A DNA stretch of 64,000 nt from Psychroflexus aestuariivivens (lineage in GTDB: Bacteria; Bacteroidota; Bacteroidia; Flavobacteriales; Flavobacteriaceae): NCBI RefSeq assembly GCF_004010055.1, contig NZ_RQVT01000024.1, positions 1 to 64,000 of the forward strand. Direction: 5' to 3'. This document shows, piece after piece, positions 44,427 to 52,913 of this stretch (positions within the stretch are counted from its first letter, which is position 1; every line of letters starts with the position of its first letter). The position numbers were made by a program, and so were the translations under genes. The notes beneath the pieces were generated by a model that searched no databases, was not told the DNA's origin, and worked only from the letters and a program-made list of their open reading frames with translations.

Positions 44427-45256
44427 TTAGATTTTATTTTTTTAATCCCAAAATCGGTCCACTTGCGATTATCCTCTTTGGTTGCTTTTCGAATCTTAAG
44501 ATTCTTATCGATAGATTCTTGGGTTTTATAACCGCGCGGGTGGTCTAAATGAATACAAATCGCAGAATATCGAATTTGCTTAGATTTGATACCATAATTG
44601 AATAATCGTTCGCCAAGTTCACGATCTTGACCGCCGTATTGCATGCGTTCATCAAAACCATTAACAGCGAAAATATCTGTTTTCCAACCACTTGCGTTGT
44701 GTCCATTCCAAGTCGCACCGGTTGGAGTGGAATAATTTAAAAGTTTTTCAGTGAGGCCGCTTGCTGTCAATTTCATATTCTTATAACTTGACGCCAAACC
44801 ATTATTTTTTAGCCAATTGATATCAAAACAGCGTTGCGATTTGATATCTTCTTCTGTAATCGATTCTGAAATTGACATCGGTAATTTGAAATAACCGCCA
44901 GACAAAAAATGACCTCTACTTTTTTCTTGTTGATGAACTTGCAAAAAATCTTTTCTCGGAATACAGTCACCATCAGTCATTACAATATATTCTGCATCGC
45001 ATTGCAACAAGGCTTTGTTTAGAATTTCAGATTTTTGAAAACCATTGTCTGGATGCCAAACATGCTTCACAGGGACATGAATTCGAGAGGCAAACTCTGA
45101 AATAAATTCCTTCGTATCATCCCTAGAACCATCATCTGCTAAAACGATTTCAAAATCTTTAAATATCTGATGCTCAAAACCACAAAGTGTTTTTTTAAGC
45201 CAAACTAAGGCATTGTAGGTACTAATTACAACAGATATTTGTGGATGATTTGCCAT
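44423..45256 (-). CDS. GT2 family glycosyltransferase
   Basis: 277 residues, GT-A fold. Donor-binding start ISVVISTYNALVWL, LADDGSRDDT, the metal-binding DGDC (in VMTDGDCIPRKDF), and a C-terminal acceptor region with GGQDRELGERLFNYG, typical of the galactosyltransferase-like GT2/GT27-C group. No membrane segment, so probably a peripheral enzyme. It belongs to the glycan cluster but is transcribed opposite to its neighbours, overlapping the ATP-grasp gene by four bases at the 3' end. Confidence 0.88.
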   Translation of the reverse strand: MANHPQISVVISTYNALVWLKKTLCGFEHQIFKDFEIVLADDGSRDDTKEFISEFASRIHVPVKHVWHPDNGFQKSEILNKALLQCDAEYIVMTDGDCIPRKDFLQVHQQEKSRGHFLSGGYFKLPMSISESITEEDIKSQRCFDINWLKNNGLASSYKNMKLTASGLTEKLLNYSTPTGATWNGHNASGWKTDIFAVNGFDERMQYGGQDRELGERLFNYGIKSKQIRYSAICIHLDHPRGYKTQESIDKNLKIRKATKEDNRKWTDFGIKKIKSN

Positions 45257-45462
45257 ACCGAATATTATATTGCGAAATTAAAATTTTTATGAATCAAATG
45301 ACAACTTTGTCCGATTTTTATTAATGCTTGTTTAAATAATATTTGAGTTTTTGGATTTAAAAATTTACAAACTAAAGGCGTCTACCTAATTTAACTTTGA
45401 TAAAACTTAAACAAAATCTGCATGAATTTCAGAAATATGGTTTTATAACGTCTACAATATTT

Positions 45463-45470
45463 TACATTTG
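45463..45470 (+). promoter_or_regulatory. -7 promoter motif deciding the start of the WaaE-like gene
   Basis: TACATTTG ends 22 bases before the ATG at 45493. It lies inside the longer reading frame that begins at TTG 45397. A second match, TAACTTTG at 45392-45399, lies at that TTG. Confidence 0.5.
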
Positions 45471-45492
45471 TAGATTGAAGCATTCTCAACCT

Positions 45493-46284
45493 ATGAGCAA
45501 CAAAAAAAATAAGATCACCGGTTTGGTCATTACCTTAAATGAGGAGAAAAATATCGCCGGAGTGATTGAAAATTTTGATTTTGTTGACGAAATCATAATC
45601 GTCGATTCTTTTAGTGACGACAAAACTTACGAAATTGCTAAAAATAGCGAGGGCGTGAAAATTTTTCAGCATAAATTCATCAATTTTTCTAAACAGAAAA
45701 ACTTTGCTTTATCCAAAGCTTCTCATGATTGGGTAGTATTTATTGATGCTGATGAGCGTATTTCTAGGAAGGGAAAAAAAGAAATTTTGAAAACTGTTAA
45801 AAAAGCTAAACAAGAAGCCTATTTTGCTAAATTTCAATATTTCTATGGTAAAAAACCGATCAGGTATAGTGGTTTTCAAACAGCAAAATCTCATCGTTTA
45901 TTCAGAAAATCGAAATGTAAATACGATGAAAGCATTAAAGTTCACGAAAAGCTGATTGTCAATGGAACGTCTGGACTTTTGAAATATCGTTTAAATCATT
46001 ATAGCTTCAGAAATTATGCCCATTACAAAAGTAAAATGAAATTATACGGCAGTCTGAAAGCAAAAAAACTTCATGAAAAAGGAAAATCAGCATATTGGCT
46101 AAAAACTAGTGCTAAAATGTTTTATAGATTCATCAGTCACTTTTTCATTAGACTTGGCTTTTTGGATGGAAAGGTCGGCTATCATATTTCAATTCTAAGT
46201 GCTTATGAAGTCAAAGTACGCTACAAAAAATTAGCTGAATTGAATGCTCAGCCGAAAACTGAAAAAGCTATTTCCAAAACTTAA
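45493..46284 (+). CDS. GT2 family glycosyltransferase (WaaE/KdtX-like)
   Basis: 263 residues from the ATG at 45493. A longer frame from TTG 45397 adds 32 residues unlike the family and overlaps a promoter motif, so it is rejected. GT2 start ITGLVITLNEEKNI, VDEIIIVDSFSDDKTYEIA, and FIDADERIS (DxD) are the KdtX/WaaE lipopolysaccharide-core signature. The C-terminus carries YHISILSAYEVKVRYKKL. The family adds glucose or similar sugars to the Kdo/heptose core. The 3' end overlaps the convergent kinase gene by 17 bases. Confidence 0.88.
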   Translation: MSNKKNKITGLVITLNEEKNIAGVIENFDFVDEIIIVDSFSDDKTYEIAKNSEGVKIFQHKFINFSKQKNFALSKASHDWVVFIDADERISRKGKKEILKTVKKAKQEAYFAKFQYFYGKKPIRYSGFQTAKSHRLFRKSKCKYDESIKVHEKLIVNGTSGLLKYRLNHYSFRNYAHYKSKMKLYGSLKAKKLHEKGKSAYWLKTSAKMFYRFISHFFIRLGFLDGKVGYHISILSAYEVKVRYKKLAELNAQPKTEKAISKT

Positions 46285-47023
46285 TTTTCTTTTTCATTGC
46301 TTTTTTCTTCTTGAATTTACGCTGAAATTCCTGAGTATAAAACCACATTTTTTCAAAAACTTCCGACTTTGGTTTATTAATGAGTTTGGCATATTCATCG
46401 CTCATCACTAATACCATTTCTCGTTTTGATGTCAAACGTCGAAAGTTGTACATTCTCTTTTCAAAATCTAAAGTCCTGAAATTCATCCGGTTTAAATCCA
46501 CTAATGAAAATTCAATCTGATCTGAATTTAACGTAATCAGCGTATTGCCTGGTGAATGGTCTAGAAATTCAACTTCATTTTCGTGTAAACCATAAGTAAA
46601 CCTGGTAAATGCGCGTAAAATCTCTTCATGCCTTGGCAAATCCGGCTGATGCACGAGTTCTCTATACGTCAAATCGCAATCTTGGTGCAAACTGATATAG
46701 AATGATTTGCTAAAACCCAAACCTGAAAAAAATTCAAAGTAAGCGACTGGTTTTGGTGTACCAATATTTTTGGAATTTAGGATTTGGGCATATTCAAAAG
46801 AACGCTTGGCCTTTGACTTTCTAAAGTATTTATAAGCAATTTTGTTGATTAAATTTGGTTCTTTAAAGGATTTTATGTTTAATAATTGACCTTTAAATTC
46901 AATGGTTTTGATGACATTTCTGTCTCCATTTCCAAATACTGTCCCAACACTTTCAAAATTTAGAATCAGGTTCTGTAATTCAGTTTTATATTTTAAATAA
47001 TCAGGATTAAATATAGAATTCAT
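46268..47023 (-). CDS. Lipopolysaccharide (Kdo) kinase-like protein
   Basis: 251 residues from the ATG at 47023 (a TTG one codon upstream is less likely). Protein-kinase-like fold of the KdkA/WaaP type: a nucleotide-binding Lys region (LLNIKSFKEPN), the catalytic loop with HSPGNTLI (FLDHSPGNTL, catalytic Asp and Asn) and the metal Asp in LVDLNRMNF. KdkA phosphorylates 3-deoxy-manno-octulosonate on lipid A. A TAAATTTG promoter motif lies 17 bases upstream. Family call good; acceptor inferred from the surrounding core-glycan genes. Confidence 0.82.
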   Translation of the reverse strand: MNSIFNPDYLKYKTELQNLILNFESVGTVFGNGDRNVIKTIEFKGQLLNIKSFKEPNLINKIAYKYFRKSKAKRSFEYAQILNSKNIGTPKPVAYFEFFSGLGFSKSFYISLHQDCDLTYRELVHQPDLPRHEEILRAFTRFTYGLHENEVEFLDHSPGNTLITLNSDQIEFSLVDLNRMNFRTLDFEKRMYNFRRLTSKREMVLVMSDEYAKLINKPKSEVFEKMWFYTQEFQRKFKKKKAMKKKIKFWK

Positions 47024-47040
47024 CAATATAAATTATTGGG

Positions 47041-47048
47041 CAAATTTA
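47041..47048 (-). promoter_or_regulatory. -7 promoter motif (Kdo-kinase-like gene)
   Basis: The minus strand reads TAAATTTG, 17 bases upstream of the ATG at 47023. Confidence 0.5.
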
Positions 47049-47193
47049 ATATTTGTTGAGTTGTAAACTGAATTCAAACCAAGTTAGTTTAAAAAAAACT
47101 AAAATTTGAAATTATAGATTCAATAAAATCAGTTTTAAGTCTAGGATTTATTATTAAAATCATTAACCTTGTATTTAGAATATTAAATTCAAG

Positions 47194-48264
47194 ATGAGTA
47201 CAGTATTTTTAGAATCACATAATATCAAAAATCCATATTTTGGCTTTGGGCAATTTAATTATCATTTACTAAATGCTTTTGCGAAAAACCATGCCAAATC
47301 ATTTGCATTTACTGCACATGTGAAAAATATTAATCATTGGAAGAATGAATTTGGTAATGATTTTAATTTTAAAAAATATTTTTCTTGGAGACGCTATCCC
47401 GCACTTAGAATTAGAAAAAAGTATGACATTTGGCACTCATTAAATCAAAACACAAAAATAGAACCTTTTTACAATCTACCTTATTTGCTAACTGTCCATA
47501 ATATTACACATATTAAAAACCCAAATGATTATTTTTCTGAATCTGAACATATTAGATTTCAAGAAAAATTGAAAAGAAGTCATGCGATTACTTATATTTC
47601 AGAATATGCTAAAAAGTCAACGCATGAATTTTTTGAGGTTCCCAAAGTTCAAGAATATGTGATTTACAATGGAAACCCCATAACGCAAGAAACTTTAAAA
47701 AAAGATTTTACACCTAAAATAAATCCTGATAAGCCTTTTTTGTTTTCCATTGGAGAATTCACAAAACGAAAAAACTTCGAAAGTTTAATTCATTTAATTA
47801 AAGAAATTCCAGAATACCAGCTTATCATTGCTGGAAAAAATTCTACTAAAACTGGTGAAGATATACTCAATCTTATAAAAAAAGAAGGATTAGAGCACAG
47901 AGTTCATATACCAGGAATCGTAAGTGATCAAGCTAAACAATATTATTACAAGCATTGTTCAGCATTTTTATTTCCTTCACTAAGAGAAGGTTTTGGACTG
48001 CCAGTAATAGAAGCAATGCGATTCAAAAAACCAGTTTTTATTTCTAATAATACTTCACTTCCAGAAATTGGCGGAGAATTGGCGTTTTATTGGAATAATT
48101 ACGATCCAATTTATATGGCTAAAGTTTTTGAAGAAGGAATGGAAAAATTTTTAGAGAATAAAAGTGTTTTTGAAAATAAGCTTTTGACTCATTCTCAACA
48201 ATTTTCATGGAAAAAAGCAGCAGAATCTTACTGCCAAGTTTATAACGAATTACTTAAATTATAA
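47194..48264 (+). CDS. GT1/GT4 family glycosyltransferase
   Basis: 356 residues, GT-B fold. The C-terminal half has LFSIGEFTKRKNFESLI, LIIAGKNS, VHIPGIVSDQAKQYYYKHCSAFLFPSLREGFGLPVIEAM, including the EX7E-like REGFGLPVIE of retaining GT4 enzymes. The N-terminus (VFLESHNIKNPYFGFGQFNYHLLNAF) fits the acceptor domain. It builds the envelope glycan in the cytoplasm; donor and linkage unknown. Three bases separate it from the pyruvyltransferase gene. The strongest upstream promoter candidates are weak. Confidence 0.88.
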   Translation: MSTVFLESHNIKNPYFGFGQFNYHLLNAFAKNHAKSFAFTAHVKNINHWKNEFGNDFNFKKYFSWRRYPALRIRKKYDIWHSLNQNTKIEPFYNLPYLLTVHNITHIKNPNDYFSESEHIRFQEKLKRSHAITYISEYAKKSTHEFFEVPKVQEYVIYNGNPITQETLKKDFTPKINPDKPFLFSIGEFTKRKNFESLIHLIKEIPEYQLIIAGKNSTKTGEDILNLIKKEGLEHRVHIPGIVSDQAKQYYYKHCSAFLFPSLREGFGLPVIEAMRFKKPVFISNNTSLPEIGGELAFYWNNYDPIYMAKVFEEGMEKFLENKSVFENKLLTHSQQFSWKKAAESYCQVYNELLKL

Positions 48265-48267
48265 TCT

Positions 48268-49170
48268 ATGCCAATAAAGAAGATTTTAAATTCAATTGAG
48301 AAATCTAGACGTAAAAAAGCTGTTATTAGGCGTATTTTAAACAGCAAACAGAATAATATAGGTGTCTCAAATATTCATCGCTTAGATACTACCAATATTG
48401 GAGACTATTATTGTGCACCACATCATTACTTTAAAGAATTACAAAATACAGGACTTGATATTTTTGATTATAAAAAACAAGATGACGAAGTAAGGTCTAA
48501 TTTTGTAGAAAAAACCTGCAACAATAGCCTTATTATAGGTGGAGGAGGTTTACTAAATAGAGGTGGATTTAAAAGACAGATGAAACTATTCGAATCTTTA
48601 ACTGAAACACCAAAAAAAATTGTGCTTTGGGGCGTAGGACACAATGAAAAACATCCAAAAACCTATGGCAAAGTAAAAAATTATAATGTTGACGTTAACA
48701 AGTTTGGCATGGCAGGCACAAGAGACAAAAATATGCCAGGTGAATATGTTCCATGTGTAAGTTGTATGCACTCACTTTTTGATCAAACCTACACTGAAAC
48801 TCAGGAAATAGGTGTTATTTTTCATAAAGATACAGTCAAAAAAGACAAAATTGTTAGTCAATTTAAAGATTACCCCTCTACTTCAAACACGACAAATCTA
48901 AAAGAAATTATTGAATTTATTGGGGCATCAAAATGTATTATAACAGACAGTTATCATGCCATGTATTGGGGAATTTTGCTAGAGAAAAAAGTAGTTGTAA
49001 TACCTAATTCTTCTAAGTTTTATGACTTCCATAAACAACCTGTATTCTCAACTTTTAATGATGCAATAAAAGATAGTAAAAAAGCAGAATCGTACTCAGG
49101 TGTTTTAGATGAATGCCGGGAGATAAACCAAAATTTTGCAAATAAAACTTTTGATTATTTAAATTTATAA
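48268..49170 (+). CDS. Polysaccharide pyruvyltransferase family protein
   Basis: 300 residues. NIGDYYCAPHHYF, LIIGGGGLLNRGGF, KIVLWGVGHNEKH and the C-terminal CIITDSYHAMYWGILLEKKVVVIPNSSKFYDF are the family blocks (GT-B-like fold). It adds a pyruvyl ketal to a sugar from phosphoenolpyruvate, though some members act otherwise. It completes the glycan cluster and precedes the threonylcarbamoyl-AMP synthase gene by one base. Confidence 0.87.
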   Translation: MPIKKILNSIEKSRRKKAVIRRILNSKQNNIGVSNIHRLDTTNIGDYYCAPHHYFKELQNTGLDIFDYKKQDDEVRSNFVEKTCNNSLIIGGGGLLNRGGFKRQMKLFESLTETPKKIVLWGVGHNEKHPKTYGKVKNYNVDVNKFGMAGTRDKNMPGEYVPCVSCMHSLFDQTYTETQEIGVIFHKDTVKKDKIVSQFKDYPSTSNTTNLKEIIEFIGASKCIITDSYHAMYWGILLEKKVVVIPNSSKFYDFHKQPVFSTFNDAIKDSKKAESYSGVLDECREINQNFANKTFDYLNL

Positions 49171-49171
49171 A

Positions 49172-49732
49172 ATGATAGAAGAAATTCAAAATGCCATACA
49201 AACCTTGAAACGTGGTGGACTCATCCTCTACCCGACCGATACAGTTTGGGGAATTGGCTGTGATGCAACAAACGCCGATGCTATTGATAAAGTTTTTGCA
49301 CTGAAGCAACGTTCGGAAAAAAAATCGCTCATTTGTTTGGTATCAGATTTCAAAATGCTGAATCAATATGTGGAAGAAGTTCCAGAAGTGGCTTATGATA
49401 TTTTAAAATATGCCGACCAACCGACCACAATAATTTACCAAAACCCGATAAGAGTGGCCACAAATCTGATTGCAGAAGACGACACACTTGCCATTCGTGT
49501 AGTCAACGATAAATTTGCAAAATCACTTTTGCGCAAATACAAGAAACCAATAGTTTCTACCTCTGCCAACATCAGCGGTCAGCCTACACCTAAAAATTTC
49601 GACGAAATCAGCGATGAAATTTTAAAAGGCGTGGACTATGTTGTAAATTTGCAAAAATCAAAAAAAAGTGCCAAACCATCCACTATCATTAAGCTAGATT
49701 TAGATGGAAAAGTACAAGTGATTCGCAAATAA
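49172..49732 (+). CDS. L-threonylcarbamoyladenylate synthase (Sua5/YciO/YrdC family)
   Basis: 186 residues of the YrdC fold. GGLILYPTDTVWGIGCDATN, FALKQRSEKKSLICLV, PTTIIY, and STSANISGQPTP are the ATP- and threonine-binding blocks. It makes threonylcarbamoyl-AMP for the t6A37 modification of tRNAs. Short form, without the C-terminal Sua5 domain. Its ATG is one base after the pyruvyltransferase stop and its stop is two bases before the CCA enzyme, so both tRNA genes ride on the glycan transcript or have an internal promoter I cannot see. Confidence 0.92.
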   Translation: MIEEIQNAIQTLKRGGLILYPTDTVWGIGCDATNADAIDKVFALKQRSEKKSLICLVSDFKMLNQYVEEVPEVAYDILKYADQPTTIIYQNPIRVATNLIAEDDTLAIRVVNDKFAKSLLRKYKKPIVSTSANISGQPTPKNFDEISDEILKGVDYVVNLQKSKKSAKPSTIIKLDLDGKVQVIRK

Positions 49733-49734
49733 TT

Positions 49735-51162
49735 ATGCCTAAAAACAATTATAAAGACGCTTTAAATCATAAAATATTCGATTATCTTTCTGAAGCTGCA
49801 GACGAACTCCAGATAGAAACTTATGCAATTGGCGGTTTTGTTAGAGACTATTTCCTCAACCGTGGAAAAGCCGAAGACATAGATGTAGTTGCCGTTGGCA
49901 ATGGTATCGAACTCGCTGAAAAAGTCGCTGAAAAACTACCTGGAAAACCAAAAGTTCAAATATTCAAAACCTACGGCACTGCCATGTTGAAAGTTTTTGA
50001 TTTGGAAGTTGAATTCGTTGGTGCAAGAAAAGAATCTTACAACGAAAATAGTCGAAATCCTGAAGTTGAACAAGGCACTTTGGAAGACGATCAGAATCGA
50101 AGAGATTTCACAATCAATGCCTTGGCGCTTCAATTGAACAAAAACAATTTTGGTAAACTTCTAGATCCATTCGGTGGTTTAGAAGATTTGAAAATGCAGC
50201 TCATCAAAACGCCTCTAGATCCTGACATCACCTATTCTGACGATCCGCTTAGGATGATGCGCGCCATTAGATTTGCAGCACAATTGGGTTTCAAAATTGA
50301 ACCTAAATCTTTAAAAGCTATTAAAGACAATGCATCACGAATTGATATTGTGAGCAACGAACGCATTGTGACCGAAATTCATAAAATCATGTTGGCAGAC
50401 AAACCTTCTGTTGGTTTCAAAATTATGCACAACACTGGTTTACTAAAACGAATCCTGCCAGAACTTACCAATCTTGAAGGTATTGATGAAATTGATGGAC
50501 AAAAACATAAGGATAACTTTTGGCACACTTTAGAAGTCGTCGATAATATTGCTTTAGAAACCGACGATTTGTGGTTGCGCTGGGCTGCATTGCTTCACGA
50601 TATTGGTAAAGCACCAACAAAAAGATTCAGCAAAAGAGTTGGATGGACATTTCACGGTCACGAATTTAAAGGTTCAAAAATGGTATTTCAGATTTTCAAA
50701 CGTTTGAAAATGCCACTGAATGATAAAATGAAATATGTTCAAAAATTAGTTTTATTAAGCTCAAGACCAATTGCTATTGTAGACGATGATGTTACCGATT
50801 CTGCCGTTAGACGCTTAGTCTTTGACGCCGGCGAATATCTGGAAGACTTGATGACACTTTGCGAAGCGGATATCACAACCAAAAACCCAAATCGTTACAG
50901 AAAATACCATAACAATTTCAAACTCGTTCGTCAAAAAATTCAAGAAGTTGAAGAGCGTGACAGAATTAGAGATTTCCAACCTCCGGTGAAAGGCCAAGAA
51001 ATCATGGACACATTTGGTATTGCGCCTTGTAAAGAAGTAGGTGAAATCAAATCAAAAATCAAAGAAGCTATTCTAGATGGTGAAATTCCTAATGAATATG
51101 AAGCTGCATTCGAATTCATGTTGAAAGAAGGCGAAAAACTCGGTTTAACGCCAAAAAAGTAG
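49735..51162 (+). CDS. CCA tRNA nucleotidyltransferase with HD domain
   Basis: 475 residues. The N-terminal polymerase-beta-like catalytic domain has GGFVRDYFLNRGKAEDIDVV (GGxVR and DxD) and the RRDFTIN motif; the middle has DPDITYSDDPLRMMRAIRFAAQLGF, and the C-terminal HD domain has LLHDIGK (His288-Asp289) with HGHEF. It adds or repairs the 3'-CCA of tRNA; the HD domain can carry 2',3'-phosphatase activity. Class II, full length. Confidence 0.95.
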   Translation: MPKNNYKDALNHKIFDYLSEAADELQIETYAIGGFVRDYFLNRGKAEDIDVVAVGNGIELAEKVAEKLPGKPKVQIFKTYGTAMLKVFDLEVEFVGARKESYNENSRNPEVEQGTLEDDQNRRDFTINALALQLNKNNFGKLLDPFGGLEDLKMQLIKTPLDPDITYSDDPLRMMRAIRFAAQLGFKIEPKSLKAIKDNASRIDIVSNERIVTEIHKIMLADKPSVGFKIMHNTGLLKRILPELTNLEGIDEIDGQKHKDNFWHTLEVVDNIALETDDLWLRWAALLHDIGKAPTKRFSKRVGWTFHGHEFKGSKMVFQIFKRLKMPLNDKMKYVQKLVLLSSRPIAIVDDDVTDSAVRRLVFDAGEYLEDLMTLCEADITTKNPNRYRKYHNNFKLVRQKIQEVEERDRIRDFQPPVKGQEIMDTFGIAPCKEVGEIKSKIKEAILDGEIPNEYEAAFEFMLKEGEKLGLTPKK

Positions 51163-51233
51163 TGAAGCCTAAGAAACAGCTACTAAAAATTGATCAAATT
51201 CTGATTTAAATCGAGAATTTCGCAGATAAGATT

Positions 51234-51241
51234 TAACTTTG
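51234..51241 (+). promoter_or_regulatory. -7 promoter motif (heme A synthase)
   Basis: TAACTTTG lies 16 bases before the GTG at 51258. Confidence 0.45.
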
Positions 51242-51257
51242 TAAAAAACTAAAAATC

Positions 51258-52286
51258 GTGTTCAGAAAATCTGTAAAAGCTTCGATTATCATTATTTATT
51301 TGGTTATTATTGCTGGCGCTGTTGTTAGAATGACTGGCAGTGGAATGGGTTGTCCCGACTGGCCAAAATGTTTTGGATATTTTATTCCACCAACAGAAGA
51401 ATCCGAATTGGAATGGCATCCTGAACATGAATACTTCGAAGGTCAAGTCATTATTGTGGATGAAACTTTGAAGATTGCGAAAGATGATTTCACTTCTTCA
51501 AAATCTTTCGATTCGGTTCATTGGAAAAATTATGACAAACACGATTATGCTAAATTCAACGCAGCACACACATGGATTGAATACATCAATCGTTTATTTG
51601 GTGCTTTGGCAGGTTTAGCAATTCTTATTATGACCATTTTATCCTTTCGCTATTATTGGAAAATCAACAATAAAATCATCTTATTCTCATTAATTAGTTT
51701 AGTATTATTGTTATTTCAAGCCTGGCTTGGCGCAACAGTTGTCTATTCTTTATTGTCACCCATCAGAATTACGATGCACATGCTAGTCGCGCTTCTGCTC
51801 GTAGCTTTGCTAATTTATCTTTTGAAAATTTCTTCTGAAGAAAAAACCGATAAAAACACAAACAAAACCTTTAGAAATCTTTTGATTTTTGCCGCCATTT
51901 TGAGTTTAATCCAAGTTGCTATGGGTACGCAAGTCAGACAGTTTGTCGATGAACAAATTGATGTGTTTGGTTACGATGCTAAAACCAAGTGGCTGCAAAA
52001 TCCAGATTTAGTATTTTACGCGCATCGTTCTTTTTCAATTATTGTTTTTATTATAAACGCCTCGATATGGTGGTTGAACCGAAGCAGAAATTTTGGATTC
52101 AAACTCACAAACTGGATGATGATATTAGTCTTTGTTGAAATTATTTCAGGAATTGCTATGTATTATTTAGACTTCCCATTCTTGTCACAACCTTTGCATT
52201 TAGTAGTGGCAACTCTTCTCTTCGGAGTTCAATTTTATATTTTAATGCAAAGTTTTGAAGCGAGATTAATTCATTATAGAAAATAA
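51258..52286 (+). CDS. ctaA: Heme A synthase (COX15/CtaA family)
   Basis: 342 residues from a GTG giving the family start FRKSVKASIIIIYLVIIAGAVVRMTGSGMGCPDWPKCFG, where TGSGMGCPDWPKC is diagnostic. Eight membrane helices with paired heme His: HTWIEYINRLFG, TMHMLVA, HRSFS and LHLVVA. It oxidises the C8 methyl of heme O to formyl heme A for aa3-type cytochrome oxidase at the inner membrane. It stands alone; cytochrome oxidase genes are not adjacent. A TAACTTTG motif lies just upstream. Confidence 0.94.
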   Translation: MFRKSVKASIIIIYLVIIAGAVVRMTGSGMGCPDWPKCFGYFIPPTEESELEWHPEHEYFEGQVIIVDETLKIAKDDFTSSKSFDSVHWKNYDKHDYAKFNAAHTWIEYINRLFGALAGLAILIMTILSFRYYWKINNKIILFSLISLVLLLFQAWLGATVVYSLLSPIRITMHMLVALLLVALLIYLLKISSEEKTDKNTNKTFRNLLIFAAILSLIQVAMGTQVRQFVDEQIDVFGYDAKTKWLQNPDLVFYAHRSFSIIVFIINASIWWLNRSRNFGFKLTNWMMILVFVEIISGIAMYYLDFPFLSQPLHLVVATLLFGVQFYILMQSFEARLIHYRK

Positions 52287-52389
52287 ATTCAATTGAAATT
52301 TACGAACTTTGCATAAATTTATTTTTAAATTAAATATTTTGAATTTATAAAAATCAAAATATTATTGGAAACAGAATAAAAAACAGCTA

Positions 52390-52911
52390 ATGATTTTTAA
52401 ATATAGAATAGTTTTAGACACTTTAGACGACGTTATTCGTGATATAGAAATTAGAGATCAAGCAACTCTGGAAGATTTGCATAATGCAATTTCTCAAGCT
52501 TTTGGTTTTGACGGCACAGAAATGGCTTCATTTTACAAAAGTGATGAAGAGTGGAATCAAGGCGAAGAATTTCTGCTTTTCGACATGAGTGAAGGTGAAG
52601 AAAGTGTAAAGATGATGAACGAAACGAGTCTTGATGAAGTATTTTCTAAATCGCAAACCAAGATGATTTATGTGTACGATTTCTTTAGCATGTGGACATT
52701 TTATGTAGAATTAGCCGATATTGCAGAACCTGTAGATGGTCAAGATTATCCAAACCTTTTGTTTGCGCAAGGTCAACTTCCAGATTCTCCGCCAGACAAA
52801 CAATTTGAAGCAGAAAAGCTAGATGATTTTGATGATGACTCAAATGGCGATGACGATGACATAACCTTTGAGAATTTGGATGATTTCGATTTTGATGAAA
52901 ATTGGAATTGA
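52390..52911 (+). CDS. PRiA4 ORF-3-like family protein
   Basis: 173 residues. MIFKYRIVLDTLDDVIRDIEI, DQATLEDLHNAISQAFGFDG, MASFYKSDEEW, and the MIYVYDFFSMWTFYVEL segment match the plasmid pRiA4b ORF-3 / IS1096-passenger family, which despite its name is a common chromosomal cytoplasmic family of unknown function. The C-terminal 35 residues are a highly acidic tail (DDFDDDSNGDDDDITF). It converges on the histidine kinase gene with two bases between stops. Confidence 0.82.
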   Translation: MIFKYRIVLDTLDDVIRDIEIRDQATLEDLHNAISQAFGFDGTEMASFYKSDEEWNQGEEFLLFDMSEGEESVKMMNETSLDEVFSKSQTKMIYVYDFFSMWTFYVELADIAEPVDGQDYPNLLFAQGQLPDSPPDKQFEAEKLDDFDDDSNGDDDDITFENLDDFDFDENWN

Positions 52912-52913
52912 GA

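Noticed and set aside
45397-45492. Longer N-terminus of the WaaE-like glycosyltransferase
   Set aside because: It would start at a TTG and span TAnnTTTG motifs; the family start is at the ATG 45493.
52390-52911. A mobile element, from the family name (plasmid pRiA4b ORF-3 / IS1096 passenger)
   Set aside because: No transposase, inverted repeats or plasmid genes nearby; the family is common on chromosomes.
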